This document shows positions 14,665-23,956 of a stretch of 64,000 nt of DNA, one piece after another (the stretch's first letter is position 1; every line of letters starts with the position of its first letter). This DNA is from DASZUK01 sp963745595 (GTDB lineage Bacteria > Actinomycetota > Acidimicrobiia > Acidimicrobiales > RAAP-2): the NCBI GenBank assembly GCA_963745595.1, contig CAVUYB010000018.1, forward strand, positions 1-64,000. The letters run 5' to 3'. Made by a program: the position numbers and the translations under genes. A model generated the notes under the pieces. It made no database searches, was not told the origin of the DNA, and was given only the letters and a program-made list of their open reading frames with translations.

Positions 14665-15992
14665 CGGATGCCCTCGTGGTCATCCTCGACGATGTCGTTG
14701 CCGGAACCGTTACCCGGGTCGAGAGGGGGCGGCTGCGGTTCGACTACGCGGCTAACTACGGGGCGGCGAACTACGGGGCGGCTAACTACGGGGCGGCCGA
14801 CGACGGGCGGTCGACGCCGACGCCCTTTTCGTTGTCCATGCCGATCCAGGTCCGGTCGCATCCGGACCGCGTCGTCACGCCCTGGCTGTGGGGCTTGCTC
14901 CCGGACAGCGAAGCGGTGCTGTCCCGATGGGCCCGGCACTTCCAGGTCTCGGCAGCCTCTCCGTTCTCGCTGCTCGCCACCCAGGTCGGGGAGGACTGCG
15001 CCGGGGCCGTCCGCTTCTCGTTGCCCGACGAGGTGGACCGGGCGCTCGGACGTCCCGGCGCGGTTGTCTGGCTCACCGAGGCAGAGGTCGCGCAGCGGCT
15101 CCGCGAGCTGAAGGAGGACTCGACTGCCTGGCTCGGCCGGTCCTTCAGCGGTCAGTTCAGCTTGGCCGGCGCCCAGGCGAAGACCGCGCTCCTCCGTCGC
15201 GACGGGCGGTGGGGCGTCCCGTCAGGGTCGACGCCGACGACGCACATCCTGAAGCCGGCAGTCTCGGGATTCGACGATCACGACCTCAACGAGCACCTCT
15301 GCCTCGCCGCGGCTCGTCGAGCCGGCCTGATCGCGGCTCGAACGACGATCGCCCAGTTCGGAGCCGAGACGGCCGTCGTCGTCGACCGGTACGACCGCGT
15401 GGACCGAGGGGGTCGGATCGTCCGGGTCCACCAGGAGGACCTCTGCCAGGCTCTGGGCTTTCCCCCGGCGAAGAAGTACCAGAACGAAGGGGGCCCCGGG
15501 CCGGCTGACGTCGCCGCTCTCCTGCGGCGGGCGATGCCGCCCGGCGAGGCCGAGGTCGCCGTCTGGCGGTTCGCCGACGCGTTGATCTGGAACTGGCTGA
15601 TCGGCGGAACGGACGGCCATGCCAAGAACTACTCGGTCCTCCTCGCCGACGACAACGTTCGTCTGGCCCCGCTCTACGACGTCGCCTCGGCGCTGCCGTA
15701 CGACACCCACGAGCGAAAGCTCAAGCTGGCGATGAAGGTCGGCGGTTACTACCACCTGACACCGCTGCGCAACACGTGGCCGGCCGCGGCCGCGGACCTC
15801 CGTCTCGACGTCGAGGCGCTGGTCGCCCGGGTCGGCGAGCTGGCCGGGCGGGTCGCCGATGCCTTCGCCGACGCGGCCGCCGCCCCGGAGGTCAAGCTCC
15901 TCGGTCGGGACCTCCCGGCCCGGCTGGTCGACCTGGTCGCCGAGCGGGCACGCCGCTGCCGGCAGGTGGTGGACCCGGCGCCGGCGGACTGA
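14661..15992 (+). CDS. hipA: HipA-like serine/threonine kinase toxin
   Basis: A 443-residue HipA-family kinase. E. coli HipA phosphorylates glutamyl-tRNA synthetase and causes growth arrest; the target here is unknown. Motifs: the N-terminal HipA region TPWLWGLLPDSEAVLSRWAR, FSGQFSLAGAQAKTALL (ATP-binding part), THILKPAV (Lys for ATP), DRYDRV, and the catalytic region FADALIWNWLIGGTDGHAKNYS with the Asp and Asn of the active site, then LAPLYDVASALPY. Residues 30-46 contain three copies of a five-residue NYGAA-type repeat encoded by a 15-bp tandem repeat, in what should be a surface loop. It is coupled to hipB. Confidence 0.92.
   Translation: MTDALVVILDDVVAGTVTRVERGRLRFDYAANYGAANYGAANYGAADDGRSTPTPFSLSMPIQVRSHPDRVVTPWLWGLLPDSEAVLSRWARHFQVSAASPFSLLATQVGEDCAGAVRFSLPDEVDRALGRPGAVVWLTEAEVAQRLRELKEDSTAWLGRSFSGQFSLAGAQAKTALLRRDGRWGVPSGSTPTTHILKPAVSGFDDHDLNEHLCLAAARRAGLIAARTTIAQFGAETAVVVDRYDRVDRGGRIVRVHQEDLCQALGFPPAKKYQNEGGPGPADVAALLRRAMPPGEAEVAVWRFADALIWNWLIGGTDGHAKNYSVLLADDNVRLAPLYDVASALPYDTHERKLKLAMKVGGYYHLTPLRNTWPAAAADLRLDVEALVARVGELAGRVADAFADAAAAPEVKLLGRDLPARLVDLVAERARRCRQVVDPAPAD
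14751..14795 (+). repeat. Three 15-bp in-frame tandem repeats inside hipA
   Basis: Units GCTAACTACGGGGCG, GCGAACTACGGGGCG and GCTAACTACGGGGCG, each encoding (A)NYGA. They keep frame, so copy-number change would only lengthen or shorten a loop. Confidence 0.9.
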
Positions 15993-16101
15993 TCGACCGG
16001 TCACCGTCCGGCCTTTGGCGTCGGATGGCCAGTCGGTTCCCACTTTCGCCAGCGCCCCGGTCGGCGTACAGTCAGGTCTGCGGAGGGGGAGTCAGGCACC
16101 G

Positions 16102-16302
16102 ATGACCCAGCAACTCGACAGTGCGCATTCCCGGTTCATGACGGTCGGCGAGGTCGCCGCGGTGCTCCGGGTCTCGAACATGACGGTCTACCGGTTGATC
16201 AACGCCGGTGAGCTGGCCGCGGTGCGGATCGGCCGGTCGTTCCGGGTACGCGAGGAAGATCTCGACCGCTACCTGGGCGAACGGCTCACGAAGGCGGGTT
16301 GA
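16102..16302 (+). CDS. Excisionase-like MerR-type helix-turn-helix protein
   Basis: A 66-residue protein: MTVGEVAAVLRVSNMTVYRL, then INAGELAAVRIGRSFRVREE, then DLDRYLGERL. This is the winged HTH of the excisionase/BldC group and is very like the small protein that follows proC in mycobacteria (Rv0500A). It is probably a regulator rather than a recombination factor. The start ATG 16102 follows GGAGGGGGA at a rather long distance. The last bases TTGA overlap the start of the SAM hydrolase gene, so they are coupled. In this genome the hipBA module separates it from proC. Confidence 0.85.
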   Translation: MTQQLDSAHSRFMTVGEVAAVLRVSNMTVYRLINAGELAAVRIGRSFRVREEDLDRYLGERLTKAG

Positions 16303-17174
16303 CCGGCACCGGGGCGCCGGTACCGCCGGCGTCCCCAGCGGGCGCCGACACGGTCTACTTCCTCTCCGACTACGGGCTGGCCGACGAGTTCGTCGGCGTC
16401 GTCCACGCCGTGCTGCGCCGCCTGGCGCCGGGGATCGCCGTCGTCGACCTCGTCCACCAGATCCCGCCGTACGACGTCCGGGCCGGCGCGGCTGCGCTGG
16501 TCAGGGCGGTGCCGCACCTCGGCCCGGGGGTCGTCCTGGCGATCGTCGACCCGGGGGTCGGCGGCCCGCGCCGGGGCGTCGTGCTGGAGACCGACGGGCC
16601 GGACCGCCGCTGGTTCGTCGGGCCGGACAACGGGCTGCTCCTGGCCGCGGCGGCGCGGGCCGGCGGCATCCGTCGGGCGGTCGCCCTCGAGCCGCCGGAG
16701 GGGCGTCCGGCGACGGAGGGCGGCATCGCCGGGGCCGGGCCGGCGACGTTCGACGGCCGCGACGTGTTCGCACCGGCCGCGGCCGCGCTCTGCAACGGCG
16801 CCGAGTTGGACGCGCTCGGCTGTGCGGTCGACGGACGCGAGCTCGTCCGGGTGCCCGAGCCGGTCGTCGAGATCGGATCGGTCGCCGACGGTCGGCGGCT
16901 CGTCCGGGCGGAGGTGACGTGGGTCGACCGGTTCGGCAACGCCCAGCTCGGCGCACCGGGAGCGACGGTCCCGGCATCGGTGCCGGTCGTCGCGGTCGCG
17001 GCCGGCGCCGAGGCCCGGTCGGTCCGCCGGGTCCGGACGTTCGCCGATCTCGACCCGGACGAGGTCGGTCTGCTGAGCGACGGCAACGGACAGCTCGCGC
17101 TCGTCGTGCGGGAGGGGTCGGCGGCCGACCGCCTGGCGCTCGGCCCGGGCGACCTGGTGGAACTGGTCTGGTGA
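16299..17174 (+). CDS. SAM hydrolase (adenosine-forming) family, catalytic His replaced by Asp
   Basis: A DUF62-family protein of 291 residues. Members hydrolyse S-adenosylmethionine to adenosine and methionine; fluorinase and the chlorinase SalL are relatives. Seen: VYFLSDYGLADEFVG at the start, VLAIVDPGVGGPRR holding the Asp and Arg of the Asp-Arg-His triad, WFVGPDNGLL, and VTWVDRFGNAQLG in the C-terminal domain. The third catalytic block, normally F-H-G-R-D-I-F-A-P, reads FDGRDVFAPAAA, so the His is Asp. Activity may therefore differ from the standard hydrolase. The start is TTG 16299, overlapping the previous stop; no ATG or GTG precedes the first strand. Confidence 0.85.
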   Translation: MTGTGAPVPPASPAGADTVYFLSDYGLADEFVGVVHAVLRRLAPGIAVVDLVHQIPPYDVRAGAAALVRAVPHLGPGVVLAIVDPGVGGPRRGVVLETDGPDRRWFVGPDNGLLLAAAARAGGIRRAVALEPPEGRPATEGGIAGAGPATFDGRDVFAPAAAALCNGAELDALGCAVDGRELVRVPEPVVEIGSVADGRRLVRAEVTWVDRFGNAQLGAPGATVPASVPVVAVAAGAEARSVRRVRTFADLDPDEVGLLSDGNGQLALVVREGSAADRLALGPGDLVELVW

Positions 17175-17201
17175 CCCGTCCGGCCGGTACGATCCTTTTG
17201 C

Positions 17202-17951
17202 ATGACTAGTGAGAATGCCGAGCGGCCCCGCCGGATCCCGGAGGCGACGGTCGTCCGCCTCCCCGTCTACCAGCGGCTCCTGAGCGAGCTGCTCCGGAGC
17301 GGCTCGTCGACGGTCTCGTCGGAGCAGCTCGCGGCGATGGCCCGGGTCAACGCGGCGAAGGTGCGCAAGGACCTGTCGTTGCTCGGCTCGTTCGGGACGC
17401 GGGGCACCGGCTACGACACGGCGTTCCTGATGGCGCAGATCGACAAGGCGCTCGGCGTCGACCGCGACTGGCCGGTGGCGATCGTCGGCGTCGGCAACCT
17501 CGGTCGGGCGCTCGTCAACTCCGAGGGGTTCTCGTCGCGGGGGTTCCGGGTGGCCGCGGTCTACGACATCGACCCGGCCGTCGTCGGCGAGCGGGTCGGG
17601 CCGGTCACGGTCGAGCATGCCGACACGCTGGCCAGGACGGCCCGGGACGGCCAGGTGGCGATCGGCGTCATCGCGACGCCGGCCGCCGCGGCCCAAGAGG
17701 TCGCCGACGCGCTGGTCATGGCCGGCGTCATCTCCGTCCTCAACTTCGCCCCGCGCGTCCTCACGGTCCCGGCGGACGTCCAGCTCCGCTACGTCGACCT
17801 GTCGATCGAGCTGCAGGTCATGAGCTTCTACCAGTCCCGCCGGGCCGACGAGGTGGCCGCCGGCGGCGCGGTGCTGCGGGCCGTCGGCCTCACGCCGAAC
17901 CAGGGCGCCGATGGTGGTTCGCCGGAGGCGAGCGACTACCGTTTGAGGTGA
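17202..17951 (+). CDS. rex: Redox-sensing transcriptional repressor Rex
   Basis: Senses the NADH/NAD+ ratio and represses respiratory and fermentation genes when NADH is low. The N-terminal winged HTH is complete: RLPVYQRLLSEL, then VSSEQLAAMARVNAAKVRKD, then LSLLGSFGTRGTGY. The Rossmann domain has VAIVGVGNLGRALVN, and the C-terminal part has YVDLSIELQVMSFY, the swapped helix of the dimer. At 249 residues the length is typical. It lies just upstream of hemA, the usual actinobacterial rex-hemA arrangement. The nuo operon in this window is a plausible target, though no Rex site was recognised with confidence. Confidence 0.95.
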   Translation: MTSENAERPRRIPEATVVRLPVYQRLLSELLRSGSSTVSSEQLAAMARVNAAKVRKDLSLLGSFGTRGTGYDTAFLMAQIDKALGVDRDWPVAIVGVGNLGRALVNSEGFSSRGFRVAAVYDIDPAVVGERVGPVTVEHADTLARTARDGQVAIGVIATPAAAAQEVADALVMAGVISVLNFAPRVLTVPADVQLRYVDLSIELQVMSFYQSRRADEVAAGGAVLRAVGLTPNQGADGGSPEASDYRLR

Positions 17952-17970
17952 AGAGGAGGCCGCCAACCCG

Positions 17971-19254
17971 TTGTCCGTCGTCGTCGTAGGCATCGAGCAC
18001 GACCAGGTCCCGCTCGATCTTCTGGAGCGGGTGGCCATCGGCGACGCCGAGCTGGCCAAGGTCTTGGGGACGCTGCGGGACCAGGCGAACCTGCAGGAGT
18101 CGGTCGTCCTGTCGACGTGCCTGCGGACGGAGGTCTACGCGGTCGTCGACCGGTTCCACGACGCGGTCCACGAGATCGAGGAGATCCTGGCCGAGAAGGC
18201 CGGCCTGGCGCCGTCGTCGCTCGAGGAGAAGGCGACGATCTGGTTCGACGACGACGTCGCGACCCACCTGTTCTCGGTGGCGTCCGGGCTCGAGTCGGCC
18301 GTCCTCGGCGAGGGCGAGGTCCTCGGCCAGGTCCGCCGGGCGTGGGAGCGGGCCCAGGACGAGCGGGTGAGCGGTCCCGTACTGGCGGAGCTGTTCCGCC
18401 ACGCGGTCCAGGCCGGCAAGCGGGTGCGGTCGGAGACGGCGATCGCCCGGGGGACGACGTCGTTCTCGCACGCCGCGGTCGAGCTGGCCGAGGCCCGGCG
18501 ACCCGGCGGCCTCGGCGGCGTCACGGTGGCGGTGGTCGGCGCCGGGGCGATGGGCACGGGCGTGCTGCAGGCGCTGGCCTCGCTGCCCGACGGTCGCCGG
18601 CCGGCCGACGTCGTCGTCGTCAACCGGACGGCGGCGCGGGCCGACGCGCTGGTCCGGTCGCTGCCGGACGGCCTGGCCGCTCGCACCGCCGGTCCGGACG
18701 AGCTGGCGACGGTGCTCGCCGGGACGGACGTCGTCTTCAGCGCGGTCGAGGCCGAAAGCCACGTCGTCGCGGTGACCGCGCTGGCGCCGACCGGCGACCG
18801 GCGGGCGCGGCCGGTGCTCGTCGTCGATCTCGGCGTCCCGAGGAACGTCGACCCGGCGGCGGCCGGCGCGGCGGGCGTCACGCTGGTCGACATGGACCAC
18901 CTCAGCTCGGCGGTCGCCCAGGCCGTCGAGGAGCGCCGTGGCGAGGCCGACCGGGCCCGGGTGATCGTGGCCGAGGACGTCGCGCGGTACCGGGCGGCCG
19001 CCCGGGCTCGGGGCGCGGCGCCGGTGATCGCCTCGCTGCGGAGCCGGCTGGAGGAGACCCGGACCGCGGAGCTCGGGCGCCGCCGCAGCCAGTTCGGCGA
19101 CCTGGCGCCGTCGGACTGGGAGCAGGTCGACGCGGTCACGCGGTCGGTGCTCGCCAAGCTGCTCCACGAGCCGACCGTGCTGCTGCGGGAGACGGCCGGG
19201 ACGGCGCGCGGCGAGCGGCTCGTCGAGGCCCTCCGCCTCCTCTTCGACCTCTGA
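17971..19254 (+). CDS. hemA: Glutamyl-tRNA reductase
   Basis: First committed step of C5-pathway tetrapyrrole synthesis: reduces glutamyl-tRNA(Glu) to glutamate-1-semialdehyde with NADPH. Key parts: VVGIEHDQVPLDLLERVAI at the N-terminus, VVLSTCLRTEVYAV with the nucleophilic Cys, FSVASGLESAVLGEGEVLGQ, and VAVVGAGAMG in the NADPH domain. VLVVDLGVPRNVDPAAAG and the C-terminal dimerisation helix are present. At 427 residues it is full length. TTG 17971 is the only reasonable start and GAGGAGG lies upstream. It is followed by hemC, cobA-hemD and later hemB and hemL, so nearly the whole early pathway is in this window. Confidence 0.95.
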   Translation: MSVVVVGIEHDQVPLDLLERVAIGDAELAKVLGTLRDQANLQESVVLSTCLRTEVYAVVDRFHDAVHEIEEILAEKAGLAPSSLEEKATIWFDDDVATHLFSVASGLESAVLGEGEVLGQVRRAWERAQDERVSGPVLAELFRHAVQAGKRVRSETAIARGTTSFSHAAVELAEARRPGGLGGVTVAVVGAGAMGTGVLQALASLPDGRRPADVVVVNRTAARADALVRSLPDGLAARTAGPDELATVLAGTDVVFSAVEAESHVVAVTALAPTGDRRARPVLVVDLGVPRNVDPAAAGAAGVTLVDMDHLSSAVAQAVEERRGEADRARVIVAEDVARYRAAARARGAAPVIASLRSRLEETRTAELGRRRSQFGDLAPSDWEQVDAVTRSVLAKLLHEPTVLLRETAGTARGERLVEALRLLFDL

Positions 19255-19262
19255 GGGCACGG

Positions 19263-20288
19263 GTGCCGGACGAGCACAGCGCGCCGGGGGAGGTCCGGCA
19301 GCTCCGACTGGCCAGCCGCGGCTCGCCGCTCGCCCGCTACCAGGCCGCGCTCGTCGCCGACCTGTTGCGCCGGGCCGACCCGACCGTCGACGTCGTCATC
19401 GAGATCGTCCGCACCGAGGGCGACCGCCAGGCCACCGTCCCGCTCGACCGGATCGGCGGGCAGGGCATCTTCACGAAGGAGATCCAGGCCGCGGTCCTCG
19501 ACGGCCGGGCCGACGTCGCGGTGCACTCCGCGAAGGACCTGCCGTCGGTAACGCCGGACGGGCTGGTGCTGGCGGCCGTGCCCGAGCGGGCGGACCCGCG
19601 GGACGCGCTCGTCGGCCACCGCCTGGCCGCGCTGTCGGCCGGCGCGGTGGTGGCGACCGGCTCGGCTCGGCGCCGGGCCCAGCTGGCAAACCTGCGGCCG
19701 GACCTGACGTTCGTCGACCTGCGGGGCAACATGGCGACGCGGCTGGCCCGGGCGGTGGACGGCTCGGTCGACGCGGTCGTCGCCGCGGCCGCCGCGCTCG
19801 ACCGGCTCGGCTGGGACGGCGCGCCGGTCGACCGGCTGCCCGTGTCGGTGCTCCTGCCGCAGGCCGGCCAGGGCGCGCTCGCCTTGGAAGGCCGGGCCGG
19901 CGACGACGCGACGCTCGCGTTGTTGGCCCGGGTCGACGACGTCGCGGCCCACCGGGCCGTCCGGGCCGAGCGGGCGATGCTGGCCGCGGTCGAAGGATCA
20001 TGCTCGGTGCCCGTCGCCGCCTGGGCCGAACCGGCTGACTCGTCGGCCGGCCGCGCCGCCGATGCAGAGGGGGCGATCCGGCTGCACGGGCTACTGGCCA
20101 GTGGGGACGGGCGCGTCGTCGTCCGGGCCGCGTTGATCGGCGACGAGCCCGACGCGCTCGGCCGCGAGCTCGCCCGGCACCTGCTCGAGGACTGCGGCGG
20201 CCGCTCGGTCGAGGGCTGGGTCGTCGAAGGCCAGACCAGCGAGGAGCAGTCCGGCGGGGAGCCGGCCGGCGGGGAGACAGGGCGGTGA
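19263..20288 (+). CDS. hemC: Porphobilinogen deaminase (hydroxymethylbilane synthase)
   Basis: Joins four porphobilinogens into hydroxymethylbilane. Motifs: LRLASRGSPLARYQAALVA at the start, GGQGIFTKEIQAAVLDG, DVAVHSAKDLPSV, GSARRRAQL, VDLRGNMATRLAR, LPQAGQGALALE, and the Cys carrying the dipyrromethane cofactor in VEGSCSVPVAAW. The start is GTG 19263, eight bases after the hemA stop. The tail after residue 310 is Glu/Gly-rich and low in complexity (EEQSGGEPAGGE), beyond the family core. The stop shares GTGA with the next gene. Confidence 0.95.
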   Translation: MPDEHSAPGEVRQLRLASRGSPLARYQAALVADLLRRADPTVDVVIEIVRTEGDRQATVPLDRIGGQGIFTKEIQAAVLDGRADVAVHSAKDLPSVTPDGLVLAAVPERADPRDALVGHRLAALSAGAVVATGSARRRAQLANLRPDLTFVDLRGNMATRLARAVDGSVDAVVAAAAALDRLGWDGAPVDRLPVSVLLPQAGQGALALEGRAGDDATLALLARVDDVAAHRAVRAERAMLAAVEGSCSVPVAAWAEPADSSAGRAADAEGAIRLHGLLASGDGRVVVRAALIGDEPDALGRELARHLLEDCGGRSVEGWVVEGQTSEEQSGGEPAGGETGR

Positions 20289-21802
20289 CGGTGTACCTGG
20301 TCGGCGCCGGCCCGGGCGACCCGGGCCTGCTGACGCGGCGCGGCGCGGCGCTGCTCGCCCGGGCGGACGTCGTCGTCCACGACCGGCTCGTCGACCCCGA
20401 CCTGCTCGACCTGGCGCCGCCGGCCGCGCTGCGGGTCGACGTCGGCAAGCGGCCGTCGCCCCGGCCGTCGGCGGTCCCGAACGACGCAGACGGGCCGGTC
20501 CGCCAGGAGGAGATCAACGAGCTGCTCGTCGCGCACGGCCGGCGCGCCGGGACGGTCGTCCGGTTGAAGGGCGGCGACCCGTTCCTCTTCGGCCGCGGCG
20601 GCGAGGAGGCGGAGGCGCTGCAGCGGGCCGGCGTCGACTGGGAGGTCGTCCCCGGCGTGACGTCCGCGGTGGCCGTGCCGGCGGCCGGCGGGATCCCGGT
20701 GACCCACCGCGGCCTCTCGACGTCGGTCACGGTCGTCACCGGCCACGTCGGCGACGAGACCGCGCCGGGCGGCGTCGACTGGGCCGCGCTGGCCGCCGGT
20801 GGCGGCACGCTCGTCGTCCTCATGGGGATGGCCGATCGCCAGGCGATCGCGGCCCGGCTGATCGCCGGCGGCCGCGCCGTGGACACGCCGGTGGCGGTCG
20901 TCGAGTGGGGCACGACGCCGGCGCAGCGGACCGAACGGACGACGCTCGACCGCCTGGCGTCCGTCGACCTCGACGCGCCGGCGGTCATCGTGATCGGTCC
21001 GGTCGCCGCCCTCGACCTGGCGTCGACCGACACCCGACCGCTGGCCGGGACGACCGTCGTCGTCACCCGGCCCCGCGACCAGGCCCGCGAGCTCGTCGCC
21101 GCGCTCACGGCCCGCGGCGCCCGGGTCATCGGGCTGCCGGTCGTCGAGATCGCCGAGGCGGCGGACGGCGGCGCGGCGCTCGACGCGGCCGCGGCCGCGG
21201 TGGCCGACTACGACTGGGTGGCGTTCACGTCGGCCAACGCGGCCCGCCGGCTCCTCGGCCGGCTGCGCGACGGCCGGGCGCTCGGCCGGGCGAAGGTGGC
21301 CGCGGTCGGCGGCGCGACGGCCGACGCGGTCGCCCGGTTCGGGCTCGTGCCGGACCTCGTGCCCGAACAGGCGACCGCGGCGGCGCTCGCGGCGGCGTTC
21401 CCGGACGCGCCGACCGACGGGCGGGTCCTCTTCCCTCGTGCCGCGGTCGCCCGGCGGGCCCTGCCGGACGGCCTGGCCACCAAGGGCTGGGCGGTCGACG
21501 AGGTCGAGGCGTACCGGACCGTCGCGGCCGCACCGCCGCCCGACGACGTCGCGGCGACGCTCGTTGGCGCGGCGGTCGTGACGTTCACGTCCCCGTCGAC
21601 GGTCGCCGGCTACCTGTCGCTGACCACCGTCGGCGGCCTCCCGCTGCCGGTCCCACCGGTCGTCGCGTGCATCGGCCCGGTCACCGCGGCCGCGGCCCGC
21701 AAGGCCGGCCTCGACGTCGCGATCGAGTCGCCGTCACCGTCCGGCGAGGCGCTCGTCGCCGCGGTCGTCGCCCGGTTGGCGCACCGCCCGCCGACGAGCT
21801 GA
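20285..21802 (+). CDS. cobA-hemD: Fused uroporphyrinogen-III methyltransferase / uroporphyrinogen-III synthase
   Basis: A 505-residue two-domain protein. Residues 1-245 are the SAM-dependent methyltransferase that makes precorrin-2: VYLVGAGPGDPGLLT, VVHDRLVD, VVRLKGGDPFLFGRGGEE, VVPGVTSAVAVPAAGGIPVTHR and VVLMGMA. Residues 255-500 are HemD, which cyclises hydroxymethylbilane: TVVVTRPRDQARELV, DWVAFTSANAARRLL, VVTFTSPSTV and VACIGPVTAAAARKAG. The fusion is common in actinobacteria. Direct coupling to hemC (GTGA) places hydroxymethylbilane synthesis and use side by side. The product can go to heme or, via precorrin-2, to siroheme or cobalamin. Confidence 0.95.
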   Translation: MTVYLVGAGPGDPGLLTRRGAALLARADVVVHDRLVDPDLLDLAPPAALRVDVGKRPSPRPSAVPNDADGPVRQEEINELLVAHGRRAGTVVRLKGGDPFLFGRGGEEAEALQRAGVDWEVVPGVTSAVAVPAAGGIPVTHRGLSTSVTVVTGHVGDETAPGGVDWAALAAGGGTLVVLMGMADRQAIAARLIAGGRAVDTPVAVVEWGTTPAQRTERTTLDRLASVDLDAPAVIVIGPVAALDLASTDTRPLAGTTVVVTRPRDQARELVAALTARGARVIGLPVVEIAEAADGGAALDAAAAAVADYDWVAFTSANAARRLLGRLRDGRALGRAKVAAVGGATADAVARFGLVPDLVPEQATAAALAAAFPDAPTDGRVLFPRAAVARRALPDGLATKGWAVDEVEAYRTVAAAPPPDDVAATLVGAAVVTFTSPSTVAGYLSLTTVGGLPLPVPPVVACIGPVTAAAARKAGLDVAIESPSPSGEALVAAVVARLAHRPPTS

Positions 21803-21882
21803 TCCGTCGATCCGACCGCCGACGGGAGCCGCCCGGCACCGGGGCGACGGCCGCCGGTGGGGCATCTGATAGAAGACGGGGC

Positions 21883-23584
21883 GTGACGACGGACGACGAC
21901 GCCGACTGGGTGAGCCAGCTCGCCGACCGGGCGATCGCCGAGGCCGACCGGCGCGGCGGCCAGCGGCCGATCGTCGGCGCGTCCGGGATCAGCCCGTCCG
22001 GCCCGATCCATCTCGGCAACCTCCGCGAGATCATGGTCCCGCACCTCGTCGCCGACGAGATCCGTCGCCGCGGTCTGCCGTGCCGGCACGTCTTCTCGTG
22101 GGACGACTACGACCGGCTGCGCAAAGTCCCCGCCGGTATGCCCGACGACTTCGCGGCGCACATCGGGCGCCCGCTGGCCGACGTGCCCGACCCGTGCGGC
22201 GAGCACGAGAGCTGGGCCGAGCATTTCAAGGTGCCGTTCCGCGACGCGCTCGCGCAGCTCGCGGTCGACGTCGACGAGGTGAGCCAGGCCGCGCAGTACC
22301 GGTCCGGCGCGTACCGGGCCGAGATCCTCCGGGCGATGACGCACCGGCGCGAGATCTACGACATCCTCGCCAAGTTCCGCATGAAGGCACCCGACGCGCG
22401 AGCCAGACGACGAGGCCGACGACGGGATGGACGAGCCGGGCGAGCCGGACGACGGACTGGACGAGCCGGGCGGGTCGGCCCGCGACGAGTACTCGCCGTA
22501 CCGGCCGTACTGCCGGGTCTGCGGGCGCGACACGACGCACGTCACCGCGTACGACGACGAGACGACGATGCTCTCGTACCACTGCGATTGCGGCCACGAC
22601 GACGCGTTCCGGCTCGACTCGGTCGACCACGGGAAGCTGGCGTGGAAGGTCGACTGGCCGATGCGCTGGGCGTTCGAGAACGTCGACTTCGAGGCCGGCG
22701 GCGCCGACCACTCGTCGCCGGGCTCGAGCTTCACCGTCGGCCAGGAGATCGTCCGGTCCGTCTTCGGCGGCAACCCGCCGACGTACGTCCAGTACTCGTT
22801 CGTCGGCACCGACGGCGCGTCGAAGATGAGCGGCTCGAGCGGCAACGCGCCGACGCCGCTCGACGCGCTGGCGATCATCGAACCGTCGATCCTGCGCTGG
22901 CTGTACACCCGTGAGCCACGCCGGTCGTTCACGATCGCGTTCAGCGAGAAGATCGCCAACCTCTACGACGGCTGGGACCACCTCGACGCGAAGATCGCCG
23001 ACGGGACGGTCAACCGCCGTGAGCGGGCGATGCACGCCCGCGCCGTCGCCACCGCGTCGACGACGCTGCCCGCGACCGCCCGCGTCCTGCCGTTCCGCAG
23101 CCTCGCGTCCGTCGTCGACATCACCAACGGCGAGCCCGGACAGGTCCGTCGCATCGCCGGCGAGATGCTCCGCGACCCGCCGCTCGCCTCGCTCGACGAG
23201 ATCCGGCCGCGGCTCGACTGCGCGGCCACCTGGGTGACGACGTACCTGCCGGCCGGCGAGCGGACCCACATCCGGACCGTGCCGGACTCGGATCGCCTCG
23301 ACGCGCTCGACGACGCGGAGCGCCAGGCGATCACCTGGCTGCTCGACGGGCTCGACGACGACTGGAGCCTCGACGGCCTGACGACGCTCCTCTACGGCAT
23401 CCCGAAGCGCCAGCACGGCCTCGCGGTCGACGCCAAGACGCTCCCGCCCGAGGTGAAGGCCGCCCAGCGCGCGTTCTTCGTGCTGCTCTACGAGCTCCTC
23501 ACCGGGCGTGACACCGGGCCGCGGCTGCCGACGCTGCTGCTGTCACTCGGCGCCGACCGCGTCCGCGGCCTGCTCGCACTGTGA
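21883..23584 (+). CDS. lysS: Class I lysyl-tRNA synthetase, one frameshift
   Basis: Charges tRNA-Lys. This is the class I (archaeal-type) enzyme: GASGISPSGPIHLGNLREIM holds the HIGH-like motif and GTDGASKMSGSSGN the KMSKS-like motif. The zinc-binding CRVCGR and CDCGHD are also seen. From GTG 21883 one frame runs to about 22400 (AKFRMKAPDA); the rest reads in the next frame to 23584, so there is one extra base near 22400. The break lies at the edge of an acidic, repetitive insert (EPDDEADDG, DEPGEPDDGLDEPGG), exactly where slippage or base-calling error is likely. An essential enzyme in a single visible copy argues for sequence error. The reconstructed length is about 567 residues. Confidence 0.9.
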
Positions 23585-23737
23585 GCGTGGGCACGCGGTT
23601 GTGGGTTAGTTCGATCCGGAAGCCGTTGGCTCATCCGCGCTAACACGGGGTCGTTGGCCGACCCGCTACAGTTGATAAGTGGTTGGTGCGGATAACTACG
23701 CCGATGTGACTTGACAGGGCATGAGCGGGGAGGGGCG

Positions 23738-23956
23738 ATGAACGCGGAGTCCTACCGTTCAACGTTCCTCTTTGCCACTCCTTCCTGGAAGGAGGGGGTT
23801 GGACGCCTAGTCGACTTCGCCAACACTCTCACGGAGTACAACCGCACCGGAGATCTAGAGAATCCGGATACTCGAGCTCTTGCTCAGGACTGGCTTGCGG
23901 TTGGTGATGCTTTGAGATCCGCTTTGGCCAGTGCCTCGGGCAATGCCGAGTCCTGA
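23738..23956 (+). CDS. Small hypothetical protein upstream of DUF2335 gene
   Basis: A 72-residue acidic protein (SYRSTFLFATPSWKEGVGRL, then DFANTLTEYNRTGDLENPDT) with no signal or membrane segment. I do not recognise the family. The start ATG 23738 has a strong ribosome site (GGGGAGGGGCG). It overlaps the start of the DUF2335 gene by 14 bp, so the two act as one unit. The 150 bp before it and the gene itself are less GC-rich than flanking lysS and hemB, which suggests an acquired two-gene cassette. It may be a regulator or partner of the membrane protein. Confidence 0.65.
   Translation: MNAESYRSTFLFATPSWKEGVGRLVDFANTLTEYNRTGDLENPDTRALAQDWLAVGDALRSALASASGNAES

Noticed and set aside
16299..17174. 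Fluorinase or chlorinase linked to the halogenase cassette
   Set aside because: Overall it looks like an ordinary DUF62 SAM hydrolase in a housekeeping locus 7 kb away. Only one catalytic residue differs, which is not enough to call a halogenase.
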